Positions 46,601 to 59,584 of a DNA stretch of 64,000 bases are shown here, piece by piece. The position numbers and the translations under genes are program-made. How positions within the stretch are numbered: position 1 is the first letter of the stretch; each line of letters starts with the position of its first letter. Below the pieces are notes generated by a model. That model worked only from the letters and a program-made list of their open reading frames with translations, made no database searches and was not told the DNA's origin. The DNA lies in the NCBI GenBank assembly GCA_964036275.1, contig OZ038439.1, positions 9,690,904 to 9,754,903 of the forward strand, written 5' to 3'. This stretch comes from Litoditis marina (Eukaryota; Nematoda; Chromadorea; Rhabditida; Rhabditidae).

Positions 46601-48394
46601 TCGTCTACCGTAGTTAGTATGTTTACGATTTGTGGTGTGTAATATGAAACACGTGGATGAAAGCAACAAAAAGACAGTAGAGTCTAGGTGTTCTATTTCG
46701 TTTAAACATAAAAAAAAGTTAAATATCGTCCGTAATAAATAGAGTGACTAGAGTTAAGTCGTCGAAACATTTATTGTAGAGCATTTTGAAGAGCTGTGAT
46801 GTGGAATTATAGAAACATGTGTAAACAGAAACTTCTATAACTGAGCCGTTTGTTGCTCTTTTACGAATAGAATGATGTGCTGTTCTCAGAATGTATTTCT
46901 TCTAGATTGTTTGAATAAATATCACTGTTCACTGATACTATGTTTGTGTTATTTTTGATTACTGTAACAAGGTGTTCAGGGAGCTAAGGACAGTATCTTC
47001 CGTTGAAAATAACACCATACATGTAGAGGTTTGATCATGTGAAACGATGAGCAGTAGAGCTATTTTTATACAGTGTTTACAAGTTTTTCATTGAACACGT
47101 CATGCAAATTTTGCACGAACGCGAACTTTGAGTCACTTGAAGCGGTACACATAACATAGAAAAGGAAATGATCGAAATGGCTACCTGCATGACTATCTAA
47201 AGAAATGTTGATACCAAACTCGATGTTGCGCTGAATATATCCTCGAGTGTATTCTTGGTTGACCCTGAAGGACTTGATAGTTAACATTGATAATGTCATA
47301 CACGAAAAGTGTGAAACAACATTTTGATTGGTAATCAACGGGTCACTCTTCGTATCAGGGTCGGGTTCGAAAACTGGTGCAAACGAATCGTGTTCGAATG
47401 TGAGTCAGACTTGCTTCTGACTTCCTCACTCCCTAAGTTCGCTAATTCTGTGGATTCTCGCTCAAAAACGTCGATCATTCAAATCGACATCGTTTGCGAG
47501 TTGCGAAAGCGAGTATTTGTGTTGTTCAAATTATTTATTGTCTGTGTCTTTTTCGATTTCGAGCACAAAACACAACAGATGAACACAGCTTCCAGAAGTC
47601 TGAGTGTTGCTAGCGTTTCTAATGTTGCTGAGTAAATGTTTCTAGCAAAAAAGAATGTTACTAGCATTTTTTTCCACTTTCAGTAAGAAAAATAGTGTAC
47701 GAGTTTATGAATCATGTGGGGTCTGTACCTGTGAAAATTGGCCGAGAGAAAACTATCCGGGACAGTCAAGAAATTGCTCCTCTGAATGGCTTCGCGTGAA
47801 CTAGGTAAATTTGGATCTCTGGAGTTGTCAACGTCAGGCACCGTAGCAAATTCCCCTAAAAAGGTCAGCTCCGAGCTGAACTATCTGGACAATACCTCGC
47901 CCATATTCGAGTCACACTATGCTTAAACACGGAAAGTTGGCAACTATGTGGCCAGACTGTGCTTAACTATGCTTAAATACGGAAAGTTGGCAACTATGTG
48001 GCCAGACTGTGATCAGGTCCTCAATCAGGGTGAGCTCACCACATTCACAACTCTGCTACAGTGCCAGGCCATCGTAGGGTTTGTATTTGTACAACCTTTA
48101 GTTTTTTTCCTGCAACCAAAGTTGAAGGGGTACTGTGTTTTGCTGCCAGCAGTACAATAGCTCTCGAATCAGGCCAATTTCTCTGAGAATCGAGTATCCC
48201 GTTGATTACAGCAGGTAACTAGTAACTGGATGGTAAGCTCGTTCAACCGGGATGCACCTGGCTCATCCTTTTTTAACCACTTTCCCGTCCTTTTTTACCA
48301 TGTAGTTTTGGGGAAACTTGGAGCTACCAAGTGGGTGACAAAAGGGTTATCCAGGTAATTCGTCCAACGGTTACTTGCTATAGTCGTCGCAAAT

Positions 48395-48560
48395 GAAAAG
48401 GCGGGAGGGTACTGTATATCTTGATTTCCGCTGTGTACGCACACAAGTCCTCGATTCCAATGCTAACCGGTTTTGTGCCCTAATAGAGCAGTGGTTAGCG
48501 CTCCGCTACGAAACTTTGGCTCACAGGCTCTATTTCGGCGAGAGACAGAAATTTATAAAT
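48395..48560 (+). repeat. tRNA-like plus body repeat, copy 4
   Basis: Opposite orientation to the other three copies: body first (GCGGGAGGGTACTGTATATC, CCGCTGTGTACGCACA), then a degraded tRNA-like part (AATAGAGCAGTGGTTAGCGC) and TTTCGGCGAGAGACAGAAAT at the end. Confidence 0.6.
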
Positions 48561-49715
48561 TTGGCACTCACTATAGGGTTAACGAAATACCGAGTTATAT
48601 AAAGAAGTATTACTGGAATTATGCGAGATTGGTACACGTCATCAAAAACTAAACGTCCCCACTGGCCATGCTGTCACAATGAGAAGGTGGGCTCATATTT
48701 GTTTCAATGATCAAGTTCGAAAACACGTATGTGACCTTTTCCCTGTAACTAGCAAATATTTGTGCTTTTTCGGGAAATTTCTTGTATTTCATCACCACTT
48801 TTCCCCAGACAGGTTTTTCATGGCCTAATTGGGGTACTGTAACAGTTACCGAGTCTCTCAGGTTCTATAATTAATGCCATTATGTACGAAAGTGATATCC
48901 CAAGCCTCCAGGGAATTGGTCAAAACATTTATATACGCCGCCGCGCCATTATTACTCCAGTTTAGAGTTGCAGATTACTTTGCTAAATGACAATTTTTTC
49001 CAAAATTTCTTAGGAAAACAAATGACAAAGTTGCCTGTATTGTTCTAGTCAATTCCACTGAGATTTTGGTAGCGTGCCAATGCAATTTCTAGGCATCTTT
49101 CGCCATTTTTCCCTAATTGATTTGAGAAAAAATGCAGTCTGGTACATTTGTCATCGCAGTATTTCCCCGAAAAAGGTGTATTTTGTAATAAAAAAAGTTG
49201 GAAACTCCATTAACACACTGCTAAAGTCTCAGTAATCACAAGACTGAGATGATCCGAAAATGCAAAATTGTGCGCCTCAAAACTTGCTTCAATCCAAAGG
49301 TCGTCAAAGTTCGCAAAAAGTCATTCCAACTTGAAACAATGTATCTTGACTAAATGGTTACGTCTGGAGTAGAGGCGAAATGTCCTTTTTCTCATACTTT
49401 TCTCTCTTCGTTTTTCTAGTTTGTATTACTTTTCTGAGCCTCACCTTTATTTATTTGTGAAGAGATTTGTGTAGAAACCTAGTTCTCTAGCATTGCGAAA
49501 ATTGTTTATCATTCTAAAATCACCTGCTCCTCCGAAGAAAATAATTTGTTCATTTCGAGGATAAGTGTGCACAAATCTCTCGTCATTTTTTATTCGGTAA
49601 TATATTGTAAACATTTGACTTGTACTTTTTTCAACGTTTTCCTATTTAATATGACGGAGGAAGGTATATTTTAGTTTTTGTATCTACAATTCAATTGTAT
49701 TTTCAATGTAAGTAT

Positions 49716-51366
49716 GGGTGGAAATCTCTGCTGGTGAAAAGTTAAAAAGATGAACTTGAAAAGGTGAAAAGATGAAAAGATGAAAACGTGAACTTGAAAA
49801 GGTGAAAACGTAAACTTAAAAAGTTAAAAAGATTAAAAAGGTGAACGGAAGGATAATGACGAGTTAAAGATATGGGTATGGTTGATTTAGATATTATGAC
49901 CCCCCACCGGAGACGGATCGGGGGACCTCCGAAATTTTTATTTTACCATGCATGCGACGCGCGCACGCGACGCGACAAGTTTGGGCCAAAAACAGACTCT
50001 TGCTTAGAACTCGTTTCAAAGTGATTTTCGTGACTCGATGCAATTATATAAAAGGACCCCCCACCCAAACGGGATCTAGTGGTGTGGCAACTTTTGGAGA
50101 CGCGACGCGCGCACGCGACGCGTCAAAATATAAAAATTGTCCAATTAACCTGAGAATTTCAGGGGTGGGGTAATCGAGTGTGGGGATCACGAATATGACC
50201 ATGGCGTTAAAGGAAACGAAGAGTGCAAAGGGAAAAAATCTTAAAATGGCTGAAACTTGTTGGGAGTAGGGAAACGGGTACGGGGATCACCAATATCGAC
50301 ATGTCGTTAAAGGAGGGGAGAGGTCGAAGGTCAAACTTCCAAAAATGGCTCAAAGTTGGTGGGAATGGGTAATCGAGTATGGGGATCACATTGAGATCAG
50401 GGGCATTGGGGGTCGTGATTTCTCGTTCAACTTCGCTCTCGAAAAACTTGTGTCACGAAAAAAAAAAACCCACTCAAACCCCAAGCAAATCCCAGTGATC
50501 CCCGTGGCCACCACTGGTCCTCAGACTAGTCCACACCCATAATCCGGAAAATAATTTTTCGGATCCGCCACCTTTGACGACATGTCGATATTCGCGATCC
50601 CCATACTCGATTACCCATTCCCACCAACATTGAGCCATTTTTGGAAGTTTGACCTTCGACCTCTCCCCTCCTTTAACGACATGTCGATATTCGTGATCCC
50701 CATACTCGATTACCCATTCCCACCAACTTTGAGCCATTTTTGGAAGTTTGACCTTCGACCTCTCCCCTCCTTTAACGACATGTCGATATTGGTGATCCCC
50801 GTACCCGTTTCCCTACTCCCAACAAGTTTCCGCCATTTTAAGATTTTTTTCCTTTGCACTCTTCGTTTCCTTTAACGCCATGGTCATATTCGTGATCCCC
50901 ACACTCGATTACCCCACCCCTGAAATTCTCAGGTTAATTGGACAATTTTTATATTTTGACGCGTCGCGTGCGCGCGTCGCGTCTCCAAAAGTTGCCACAC
51001 CACTAGATCCCGTTTGGGTGGGGGGTCCTTTTATATAATTGCATCGAGTCACGAAAATCACTTTGAAACGAGTTCTAAGCAAGAGTCTGTTTTTGGCCCA
51101 AACTTGTCGCGTCGCGTGCGCGCGTCGCATGCATGGTAAAATAAAAATTTCGGAGGTCCCCCGATCCGTCTCCGGTGGGGGGTCATAATATCTAAATCAA
51201 CCATACCCATATCTTTAACTCGTCATTATCCTTCCGTTCACCTTTTTAATCTTTTTAACTTTTTAAGTTTACGTTTTCACCTTTTCAAGTTCACGTTTTC
51301 ATCTTTTCATCTTTTCACCTTTTCAAGTTCATCTTTTTAACTTTTCACCAGCAGAGATTTCCACCC
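49716..51366. mobile_element. 1.65-kb foldback element with long terminal inverted repeats
   Basis: The left end GGGTGGAAATCTCTGCTGGT is mirrored exactly by the right end ACCAGCAGAGATTTCCACCC. The arms stay nearly identical for about 650 bp: both encode the same 73-residue frame on opposite strands, which comes from symmetry and is not a gene. TAT (49713-49715 and 51367-51369) flanks both ends as a likely 3-bp target duplication. The right arm has three tandem units of about 110 bp (landmark GATCCCCATACTCGATTACC) and the left arm fewer. No transposase frame; non-autonomous. Confidence 0.85.
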
Positions 51367-52196
51367 TATGTTACAATGCGTGTAACCGAAATTGTTTTTA
51401 GTGTATGCTGGTTAAATACTTCCTATGTTTTTGTATGTTCCTTCATCAGAACGTAGACACTTTTCGCAGTGATAGGAACATTTAGAACAAACTTCCTTTT
51501 TAAACTATGTTAAAAGTGCGTATTCCGACAATATCAAACTTACGGGCGAAATACAACGAAAAATTATAACACCTTCAAAAACATATTCTTTACTTCTTTC
51601 CTCTTATCCATTTTTTTCTATGTTTATATTAATTTACCATAACTGAATGTTTCTTTAGAAATGGCCCTCGACTCTCTCAAATTCGTGGTCACCACCAGTT
51701 ACGGGATGCTGTCTATGGTGGCGTATGTTGTAGTTTGCTCGGCCATCCTCAGAAACTACAAACAGTTCAAGGGATCCTTCTTCGTTCTGTTTCTCGTTTC
51801 AGCGTTCATAGTGAGTTATATCATGTTTAGAACGGTTAGATTAACTGGTTAACTTGTTGCTTACCTATAATTTATAGTTAACAAAACTACAAGTGAAAAA
51901 GAAATGTTTCGAGTTTTACCAGTTCATCTCAGAACTTTTTTGGAAACCGGAACAAAAACGGCGCGTTTTCCAGGAAAACTTTGTATTTACACCTGTCGTC
52001 GTAAACAACTCATGACCACTCACTAGTAGTTTTGACTCATCTGACCTGATTCCAGGAAAAAATGCGTTCCTAGAAAGTTTCTGACAGATATTTTCCGCTG
52101 TGATTATTCAAGTTTGCATGGCTAGAAAACTCTCTAAAACTTCCCATCACACTGTTGAGTTTTCTCAGTTTAAATCAATGCAAAACGGTTCCTTTT

Positions 52197-52318
52197 ATGA
52201 AGGCCGACTATGTGGACCAATCCGAACACTTCGTTCCTTTAAACCTGCATACATTTCTCCTTTAAACCTGCATAAATGACCGATGACACGGGATTTTTCC
52301 ACATTATCGTCCTTCTAA
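52197..52318. repeat. TTAA-type palindromic MITE, copy 8 (degraded)
   Basis: Recognisable by GACTATGTGGACCAATCC and TCCACATTATCGTCCTTCT; the centre is rearranged with a short direct repeat CTTTAAACCTGCATA. Lies in intron 1 of receptor paralogue 3, ending 16 bp before exon 2. Confidence 0.65.
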
Positions 52319-53000
52319 GACGTGAAATTTTCAGAACGTGATCACGTACTTCAACTCGTTCATCACGCTGCGTCTGCCTCAGAACACGTGTAAAACGTGT
52401 ATTCTGGCACCCTACTTCGAGAAGGGACATTACACCGGTTTGGAGATCTTCCAAACTATCCACTACCACTGCGCCTATCTACAGTACCTAATGATCATGA
52501 CCATCTCCTTTAACAGATGTACTATGATATTTGCGCCGTTTGGATATGATAGGGTTAGTTTATCGAATGAAATTTGAAAACTTCACAAATCGAATCAATT
52601 TTAGAATAACGTGCGTTGAAAAAAGTGAGCTAAGCACATAACAGTTTTCGTACTTACAAGGCTCCAGAGACTTTGCAAGTCTGCTAGTAGCTTTGTTTGC
52701 AGAAGTTATTATAGAGGTGTTCAATAGTGTTAAGTGAAGGTAATCATATAATTATAGTACTTTCACGAGCATTTGGGTGCAAAAAGTGTGCTGAGTTTTG
52801 CTCAAAAAGTGTGCTGAGTTTTGCTTCTGAATCATTCACCACTGACATCTTCTCAGAGTTCAGACATGATTAGTAATCTTCGTTGGAAAACATGAAAACA
52901 ATAAATACTGCAGTGTTGGAGAGAAAGTATTGAAAAATAAAAAAGTAAGACGAAATCGCGCGGAACGCAAGGAGCTGCCAGAGTAGTTCCGATCATAGCA

Positions 53001-53124
53001 TTGAAGAAGGTAGATTATGTGGACCAATCTCAACGCTTCGGTCCTTTGAACTGCAATACATTTTCCAATTGCACTTCAAAGGACCGATGCGTCGGGATTG
53101 GTCCACACAATCGTCCTACTTTAA
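53001..53124. repeat. TTAA-type palindromic MITE, copy 9
   Basis: Ends TTGAAGAAGGTAGATTATGT and CACAATCGTCCTACTTTAA. Lies in intron 2 of receptor paralogue 3. Confidence 0.8.
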
Positions 53125-54064
53125 GGACTGCCGAAAGAGGTTTGTGCCATTTTATAAACAATTTCCGGCCCGATTTCCTGCAGTGCAGTACCTCTATTTT
53201 ACAGAAGTGGTTGAAGGCGATGCCTCTAGTAGTCGCAGCCATTTTCCTTCTTCCTTTCATTGCTACTCTGCGTCTCTTCCTCGGGTACTCGCAGTACACC
53301 TATGTACCCTCGTTCGATGGATACGCCACTAATACGAGTGTGGTAAGTTCTACCTCTATCGTAACCAAGAGAGAATAATGGATTATGCTTTGTGGTTTGA
53401 TCGGTGAGTACTGCGTAGATCACTACTTTTGAATGACTACCAAAGCGCAGTCAGACTGCAGATGCAGTACTGAGCAAGAAGCAGGTACATTGAGTGCAAC
53501 CCTTTTATGTATGATTTACCATAGTTTAACAATTCTTTTGAACTGTGCCTCTAGTAGAAAATTGTGATGAAAATTCTCTACAACAGTGGCTGACCTAGTG
53601 GCTAGAACAGATAACGTGTCAAACGATGGCTAAACAAGTTGTCGGAATGATTTGTGCATGAACGCAGACTTCAATACTATTTGCCGACATGAAAAAAGCT
53701 ATCATAAAAAAGGAATTTTGATGATTCTGGTAAACATATTTTCGTTCTCTCTTGTTAATGTTAATGTTGCAGGACCGTGAAACCATATACAATTTCCTGC
53801 TGCCCTTTTTCGCGATAGTGACCGTGCTGAGTGCGTTGATCAACATTGCATCTGTGATTAAGTTGGTAAGTAGAAATAAATACCAGAATTGGAAAAAAAA
53901 TATTAGTATAGAACATAAAACATTGAACCAACAATACAACGAAATGTGTTAGTGCAAGGCAGCTGCGAAAAGGAGTATGTATTCATGCAAACTTTATTGA
54001 TAGCCATTAGAAAAACCAATTTTTCGAAATTTTTATTATTAAATTCGAGAATAACTATGAAAAT

Positions 54065-54180
54065 TTACATATTCACATATTTATTCATTCACGTCGCTTC
54101 GTTACGAGGCGGTGATCATTAAACATGTCACAGATCTTTGTAGTAGCAGCTTCTTCTGAGTTGATCTTGGTTCCTCCCTC
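54065..54180 (+). repeat. Dispersed ~115 bp repeat
   Basis: Matches the insert in the MITE at 40320-40570 (TTATTCATTCACGTCGCTTC, ACGAGGCGGTG, ACATGTCACAG, TCTTGGTTCCT). Lies in intron 4 of receptor paralogue 3, just before the disrupted exon. Confidence 0.65.
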
Positions 54181-54254
54181 ATAGGAGACAATATAATGCA
54201 TTCCTTACAGCACCAAGTGAATCCGCCGAAGAAACCCGAGGTGAAGCTGTTCTG

Positions 54255-54284
54255 AGGCCGTATGCTAGAACATCCCTAGCCGGG
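54255..54284 (+). repeat. Harbinger left terminal inverted repeat
   Basis: Thirty bases perfectly complementary to 59585-59614. Preceded by target duplication CTG. The first base, A, completes a TGA stop in the host receptor frame. Confidence 0.95.
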
Positions 54285-54944
54285 TTGGGATGTGATCCCG
54301 AGCCGGGTTGGGCGCGGGATAGCCATCCCGGGATGCACGAAGCATCCCGGGCGGGTTCGTATCCCGGGCGGGATGCAAATTTCATCCCGAGCTAGAGAGG
54401 TCGGGATCAGCTTGATTTTAATTATTTCACTCCACTGAAACTTCATTTTTTTCTCGTATTTCATTTTCTATGTTAAAAAATTTTGATATTTCATTATTAG
54501 TATACCATATGACGTGCATGAGAAGTCCAAACTAATAGTTGACACGAATTTAACACCAAAAATTTCACTTTTTGACAGATTTAATATCTATATATGATGA
54601 TACATTACGTGAATTGTAGTTTGATTCACATGCCATGATTCACCAAAATTTGACAGAAAAGCAAGTGGATCAAACTACAAACACAAGAGAAAAGGCAAAA
54701 TACATCGCGTTCCCATCTAATTATGAACACAGTTGATACATGATGTGTAATTACGTGAATGGTGGTTTAATTAGCATGTCTAGCTGCATCGAAATTTGAT
54801 AGAAAAGCAAGTAAATGAAACTGCAAACACGAAGTAAAGGGCAGCAGATACCTAGAAAAATACTATTACATATTATTAATATTATAATAACGTATACACT
54901 TTTCACCGAACTATATCTCTATACCGATATTTCTCGTTTCAGTA

Positions 54945-56288
54945 ATGAATATTTCATTGGTCGTTGACGATTCTTCGGACGACGAACAAGTTCAAATAAT
55001 CCCGAGAGTGTTCAAGGATCGCACTTCTCCTTTTGAGACCCACTCGGATGTGGAGTTCAGGAAGGACTTTCGTCTAACCCGTCCTACTTTCTACAAGTTG
55101 TGTGGACTACTAACCAATGATCTGAAACACCCAACTCTTCGTTCTGCTAGTTTATCGGTTGCCCAACAGGTTGCTGCATGTTTGAATCTACTTGGGCGAA
55201 ATGGAATGCAGTCGGATACCGCCCGTCTCACAGGATGTAATCAGTCCACTGTCAGTCGCCTTCTCGGTAATTTCCTTGAAGCCATGGTCAACATTTCGGG
55301 CAATTTTATCAGCTGGCCCTCGGAAGCTGAACAGCTACAAATAGCGAGAAGAGTTTATCGAAGCTACAACTTGCCCAATATTGTTGGATTCATTGATGGA
55401 TCACATATCAGAATTATTGCTCCTTCAGAGCACGAAGAAGATTATGTGAATCGAAAGGGCTACCATAGTCTGAACATAGGGGCTATCTGTGATGACAACC
55501 GGCTGTTTCGTTGGATTGACACTCAATGGCCTGGAAGCGCTCACGATAGTCGGGTTTTCAAAAACTCGACACTCTATTCTGGATTGGTAGATGGTACTGT
55601 CAAAGGATGTGTCATCGGAGACTCTGCTTACAGTGGAGAAACGTTTCTCATCAAGATTGTTGACAATCCACAAACAGAAAAAGGTATAAAATACTTCTCT
55701 CTCACCATCTCTACTTCTTTCCGTTTATCTGTTGCTCCCCTCTTTCCTTTCTCTTACTCTCTTATTTTTCCCTTCCCGTCACTTATTTCTACTTTTTTTA
55801 GAAGTTCGGTACAACAAGGCTGTTTGCGCTGTGAGATCCAGGATCGAAAATGCCTTTGGTTGCCTGAAGAGACAGTGGCACATCCTGCATGGAGAGTGCA
55901 GGTAACAACTAAATAATGCTAGCACAAACATCGGCCAATAACAATAAGAAAAGTTCAAATTTTGACTTATTTCGTTCAATAAGAAAAGTTCAAATTTTGA
56001 CTTATTTCGTTTGTAAACAGAATCATTCTATATTATCACTCTATATTCACTCACTGTTTTCAATTTTGCAGATACGATGTCAAAACAACATCTAAAATTG
56101 TTGTTGCCTGTGTCGTTCTCCGGAACATAGCCATCAGCAGCAAGGAACCCGATTTTGAGGAGAACGACTCAGACTTGGACATAAGCTCGATTGAAATGGA
56201 CGAAGATTGTGTGAACGACGGTTCACGTTATTCTGCTGGTGTGGGAGGAAAAGCCCTCGTTCGTAGAATCATTGACGAGTTTTTCTGA
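54945..56288 (+). CDS. PIF/Harbinger transposase (DDE_Tnp_4 / HARBI1 type)
   Basis: Catalyses cut-and-paste transposition of the enclosing element. Exons 54945-55683, 55802-55901 and 56072-56288 (TGA) with phases 1 and 2 give 351 aa, the usual family length. An N-terminal helix-turn-helix lies at about 70-115 (SVAQQVAACLNLL, GCNQSTVSRLL). The nuclease fold has D151 in GFIDGSHI, D201 in WPGSAHDSRVF, conserved D226 in GDSAY, and E262 in RIENAFGCLKRQW, so the DDE residues are all present. The acidic C-terminal tail includes DFEENDSDLD. A TTTCAG lies 2 bp before the ATG, suggesting a 5'UTR intron or trans-splice site. No stop or frameshift; likely functional. Confidence 0.93.
55928..56003. repeat. 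Short tandem duplication in transposase intron 2
   Basis: Two copies of a ~38-bp unit (CAATAAGAAAAGTTCAAATT, TTGACTTATTTCG) in the second transposase intron. No effect on coding. Confidence 0.85.
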
Positions 56289-56377
56289 GCATTCTTCATT
56301 CATGTACTAATATAATAAGTAGATACAACAATAACGAAAACGTCAAAATAGTATGTGAACAAAAATAATACCTACTC

Positions 56378-59107
56378 TCAACCTTCCAACTTCTTGGCGT
56401 AATACTCACACTTCATTTGTAGCAGAAGAGCCATTTGTTTCTCGTTCTCTATCTTTAATTCTACCAATTCGTGTTCTTTCCGATCCTTGCTAATCTGTCC
56501 GCTGATTCGTTCTTGTTCCAATTTGAGAAGTTTAACTTTCTCATGTGTTGTGTTTGTGTCCTTGTCAGTTGATAGCCTGAAACGAGATTGAACTTTCTAT
56601 ATCACGTAATTTTCCGATTCTCAATCTGCTATAGGTTAGATACGTTTCAAGTTCACTGATTGTTCGGTTATATAAACATGATAAACAGATTGAAGTCCAA
56701 TAATATTCGAAATATTTGATCACAAATCCATATTTTCTTTGCCGTACTACGTTTTCCTTCCACGTGATGAAAACTGCTAGTTATCTACTGAGAGATTAGT
56801 AACCGAATATGAGAATTGAAGCAGAAAAAAGAAACAGTAAAGGTAGATGTAAACTAACGGGCGCTTAATGGCAGTACGAGTAAATCCTTTAACGGGAGTC
56901 GAATTCTTGGTGGGAGGCGGCATTCTCTCGAGAAAAGAAGAGTTGAATGCAGCGTCTTGTGAAACATCTTGTAGAGGATTCATCTGCGGAAAATTAGAAA
57001 GTCACTTTATCGTGTACCATGCCAATCTGAATGATATCTCCAAAAACATAATATTGTTTTACCAACTCCGTACGATCATCGTTGCAATGATACAGTACTA
57101 CCGAAATACGTGGTATACGATAGCTGCTGAACATGAAAACATAATGCACTGCACTCGGAAATAGTGACTTGGATCAAACACCTCGTGCTTATCAAATAAA
57201 ACATAGTTCAAAACGTTTCTTACCGAGAAATAAGAAAGATCCAGTCTCGGCTCAGTTTTCACGGAAGTGCGGTACTTTGGAACATCATCCACTTCAAGTT
57301 CGGGTCCCATAGAAAGATCGGATTGAACCTGTAAAATGGTATAATTTTCGATAAATCGTATCGAACGCGTGTGTGGAAAATTCAGTAAATAAAACAAAGT
57401 GTGCTATAGATAAAATTGTGATTCATTGCAGTCATGACACTTTCACTACTTTAGTAGATGACAGAAACAAAACAAAAATTTAGATGAGGGGGGGGGGGTA
57501 GGGGAGAGTGAAGAATCCTCCACAAATATGAAATATGTGTTCACGCATGTTTTCATTCCGACCAAACGCTTGGTGCGCTTGAAGTTGTGAATCATTGACT
57601 AACCTCTTGTTGCTGTGCCACACCTCCGACCTCAAAACCTCCCTTGATCCCGACAAGCCGCGGCTTATTGTCAGACTTGTCCAACACAATTTGAACAAAA
57701 GCGGGAACTTCCACTGCGGACGCCATACCTCCTCCAGTTTTGGAGCGTTCTTTCTTCTGAAAGATGAGAAAATACCGGTTGTTAAGCAGTTTTGAATATA
57801 TAAATGCACGGTTGCTCTGAGAATATTATGATGTTTCTGAGCATACACTCACAAGACGCTGGATTGAGACTTTTGTCGCCGGTACCCACAAAAAAATGTG
57901 AGCCGCGACCCCCTTTTCCTACCGGAAATATAAGTATTCCGACTAATTTCAACAATAAGTTGGGTATTTTCGTATTGAGAATGCACCGGGACCTATCTAT
58001 GTTTGAAATATTACCCGCAACCCCTCCGTCAAAACTAGGCCAAGCTAGTGAATGTCTCTGAGGAGTTGAAGATTTCGAAAAACAATATATAGTAGCGAAA
58101 GTATCGAAATAGATATAAAAAAACACTCACCAACTCGTTCAGTTTCTCTTTAGCTTTCTTGATAGTGTCTCTGATTCGTTGATCGATCTGCTCCGGAGTT
58201 CGCTTAGAGAACTTGTGCATAACCAAATCCTCTGAGATCCGTTCCAAAAGTTTCTTTTTAGCCTGAAATGTCATTTCATCAACAAAACACATTAAATGTA
58301 ATTTATATATTACAAGTTATTAACAGTTCACGTATAAACGGGTATGGTAACCAATTGGTATGTAAGCTGAGATTTAAAAAAGTCACCCCTAAACTCTGAA
58401 ACCCGTTTAGTTTATCAAACAAAAACCGGTTAACACAGAGTTCCTATCCGATTTAAACAGAGTCGAACATGTTCGGTCGTGTTTGACTTAGATTAACCAT
58501 TGAAAGAGGATATTTCATTTTAACCACACCTGTTCGAGTTGCAAAACGTAGTATACCTAGATTAGTTAATGAAAGTGCTTTGCTGGATTGACATTTTGGT
58601 ATTTTGAAGAGTTAACTGTGGCGAAGTTGAGGAAAAAAAACTAATTCAGTAAACCTGGTCCAGATTGAATAGAAAACATACCGTGACCGCATCCTGTTTC
58701 GATGCTCCACTCAGGCAATTGTGGTAAACGTCATAATGTTCCACATACCAGGATGAAATCAGACAGAGTTCTTCACTAGATAGTCCAGAGCGGCGACTCT
58801 GAATTATAAAACTGTGGCAAATGCATAGAACTGAAAACAGCACAAATCGAACCAAAGAATGTTGAATCGTTCAGGAATCAAAGAACATGCATGCGTTTTG
58901 GTATATTGAGACAAAAATGACGTTAGGAACATAATTCAACTACACCCATGAATTATAGAATTCCAAACTTAACTCCATTTACTTGAGATAAAATTTCACA
59001 TCAACTCCACTAATGCAATCACCAACCTTCTTATTACTGAAAGACTCGTTCAAGCTGTCGTCTTTCCGAGTCTGATCAAGATTCTCATCTCCAAGGTTCA
59101 ACGCCAT
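56378..59107 (-). CDS. Harbinger accessory Myb/SANT-like DNA-binding protein
   Basis: In PIF/Harbinger elements this second protein helps the transposase enter the nucleus and bind the element ends. Seven minus-strand exons: 59107-59027 (ATG), 58798-58682, 58262-58131, 57756-57604, 57328-57224, 56983-56859, 56576-56378 (TGA). All have GT/AG ends and keep frame, giving 303 aa. Residues about 28-110 form the trihelix/Myb-like domain: LSSEELCLISSWYVEHYDVY, then helix KKKLLERISEDL and KRTPEQIDQRIRDTIKKAK. The middle is low complexity and acidic. The last ~60 residues are a predicted coiled coil (KLLKLEQERISGQ, HELVELKIENEKQM). It converges on the transposase gene. Family assignment rests on context plus the helix pattern; the start codon is the first in-frame ATG. 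Confidence 0.85.
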
Positions 59108-59584
59108 TTGGCCGAACAGAGGTCGACCAAACGGCTCTGAAATTTCCTCTATTTGGTTCAAAGAAATGTACAACACAGATAATCTATAACTATGATAAAA
59201 TGAAGGGCGAAAACTTCTGGTTTTTAGAGCTAGCAAAATTATATGTTCAAAACCAGGTAAAAAAATGAATGTTCTGGTCAAATTGATGCTATTAACTAAC
59301 GTACTTGACTATAATTAACAAACTTCTATAGTAGATCCAATAAAACATAATAAATAATTAGTTTAGAACTTGAAAAACGAGGTAAAACAAGCAAATTCAA
59401 ATTTAGTTTTGCACAAATACGGCGCCTGTCGGGAGTATTGATTGATTGCATCATGCTTGGCTATGCGCCAACTGCCATCCCGCGCGGGATCTAACCCAAC
59501 CCGGCCGGGATCACTGTGCATACCGATTAACCCAACCCGAGTCGGGATGGGTTGGGCCCGGGTTACATCCCGACGGGATCACAT

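Larger units (their letters stand above)
46601..51660. other. Gene-free interval between receptor paralogues 2 and 3
   Basis: Contains a 47-bp-scale tandem duplication (about 47920-48012, unit with TACGGAAAGTTGGCAACTAT), a tRNA-like repeat (48395-48560), short GAAAAGGTGAA repeats and the 1.65-kb foldback element (49716-51366). No exon of a recognisable gene was found; frames near 47324-47667 lack splice or family support. Confidence 0.6.

Noticed and set aside
47324..47667. 103-residue frame between receptor paralogues
   Set aside because: No conserved motif, no upstream promoter or splice context, and an overlapping opposite-strand frame of similar quality.
49952..51130. Identical 73-residue frames on opposite strands, plus repeated PILDYPFPPTLSHFW-type frame
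   Set aside because: Produced by the foldback arms and the ~110-bp tandem unit; translation of repeat DNA, not a gene.
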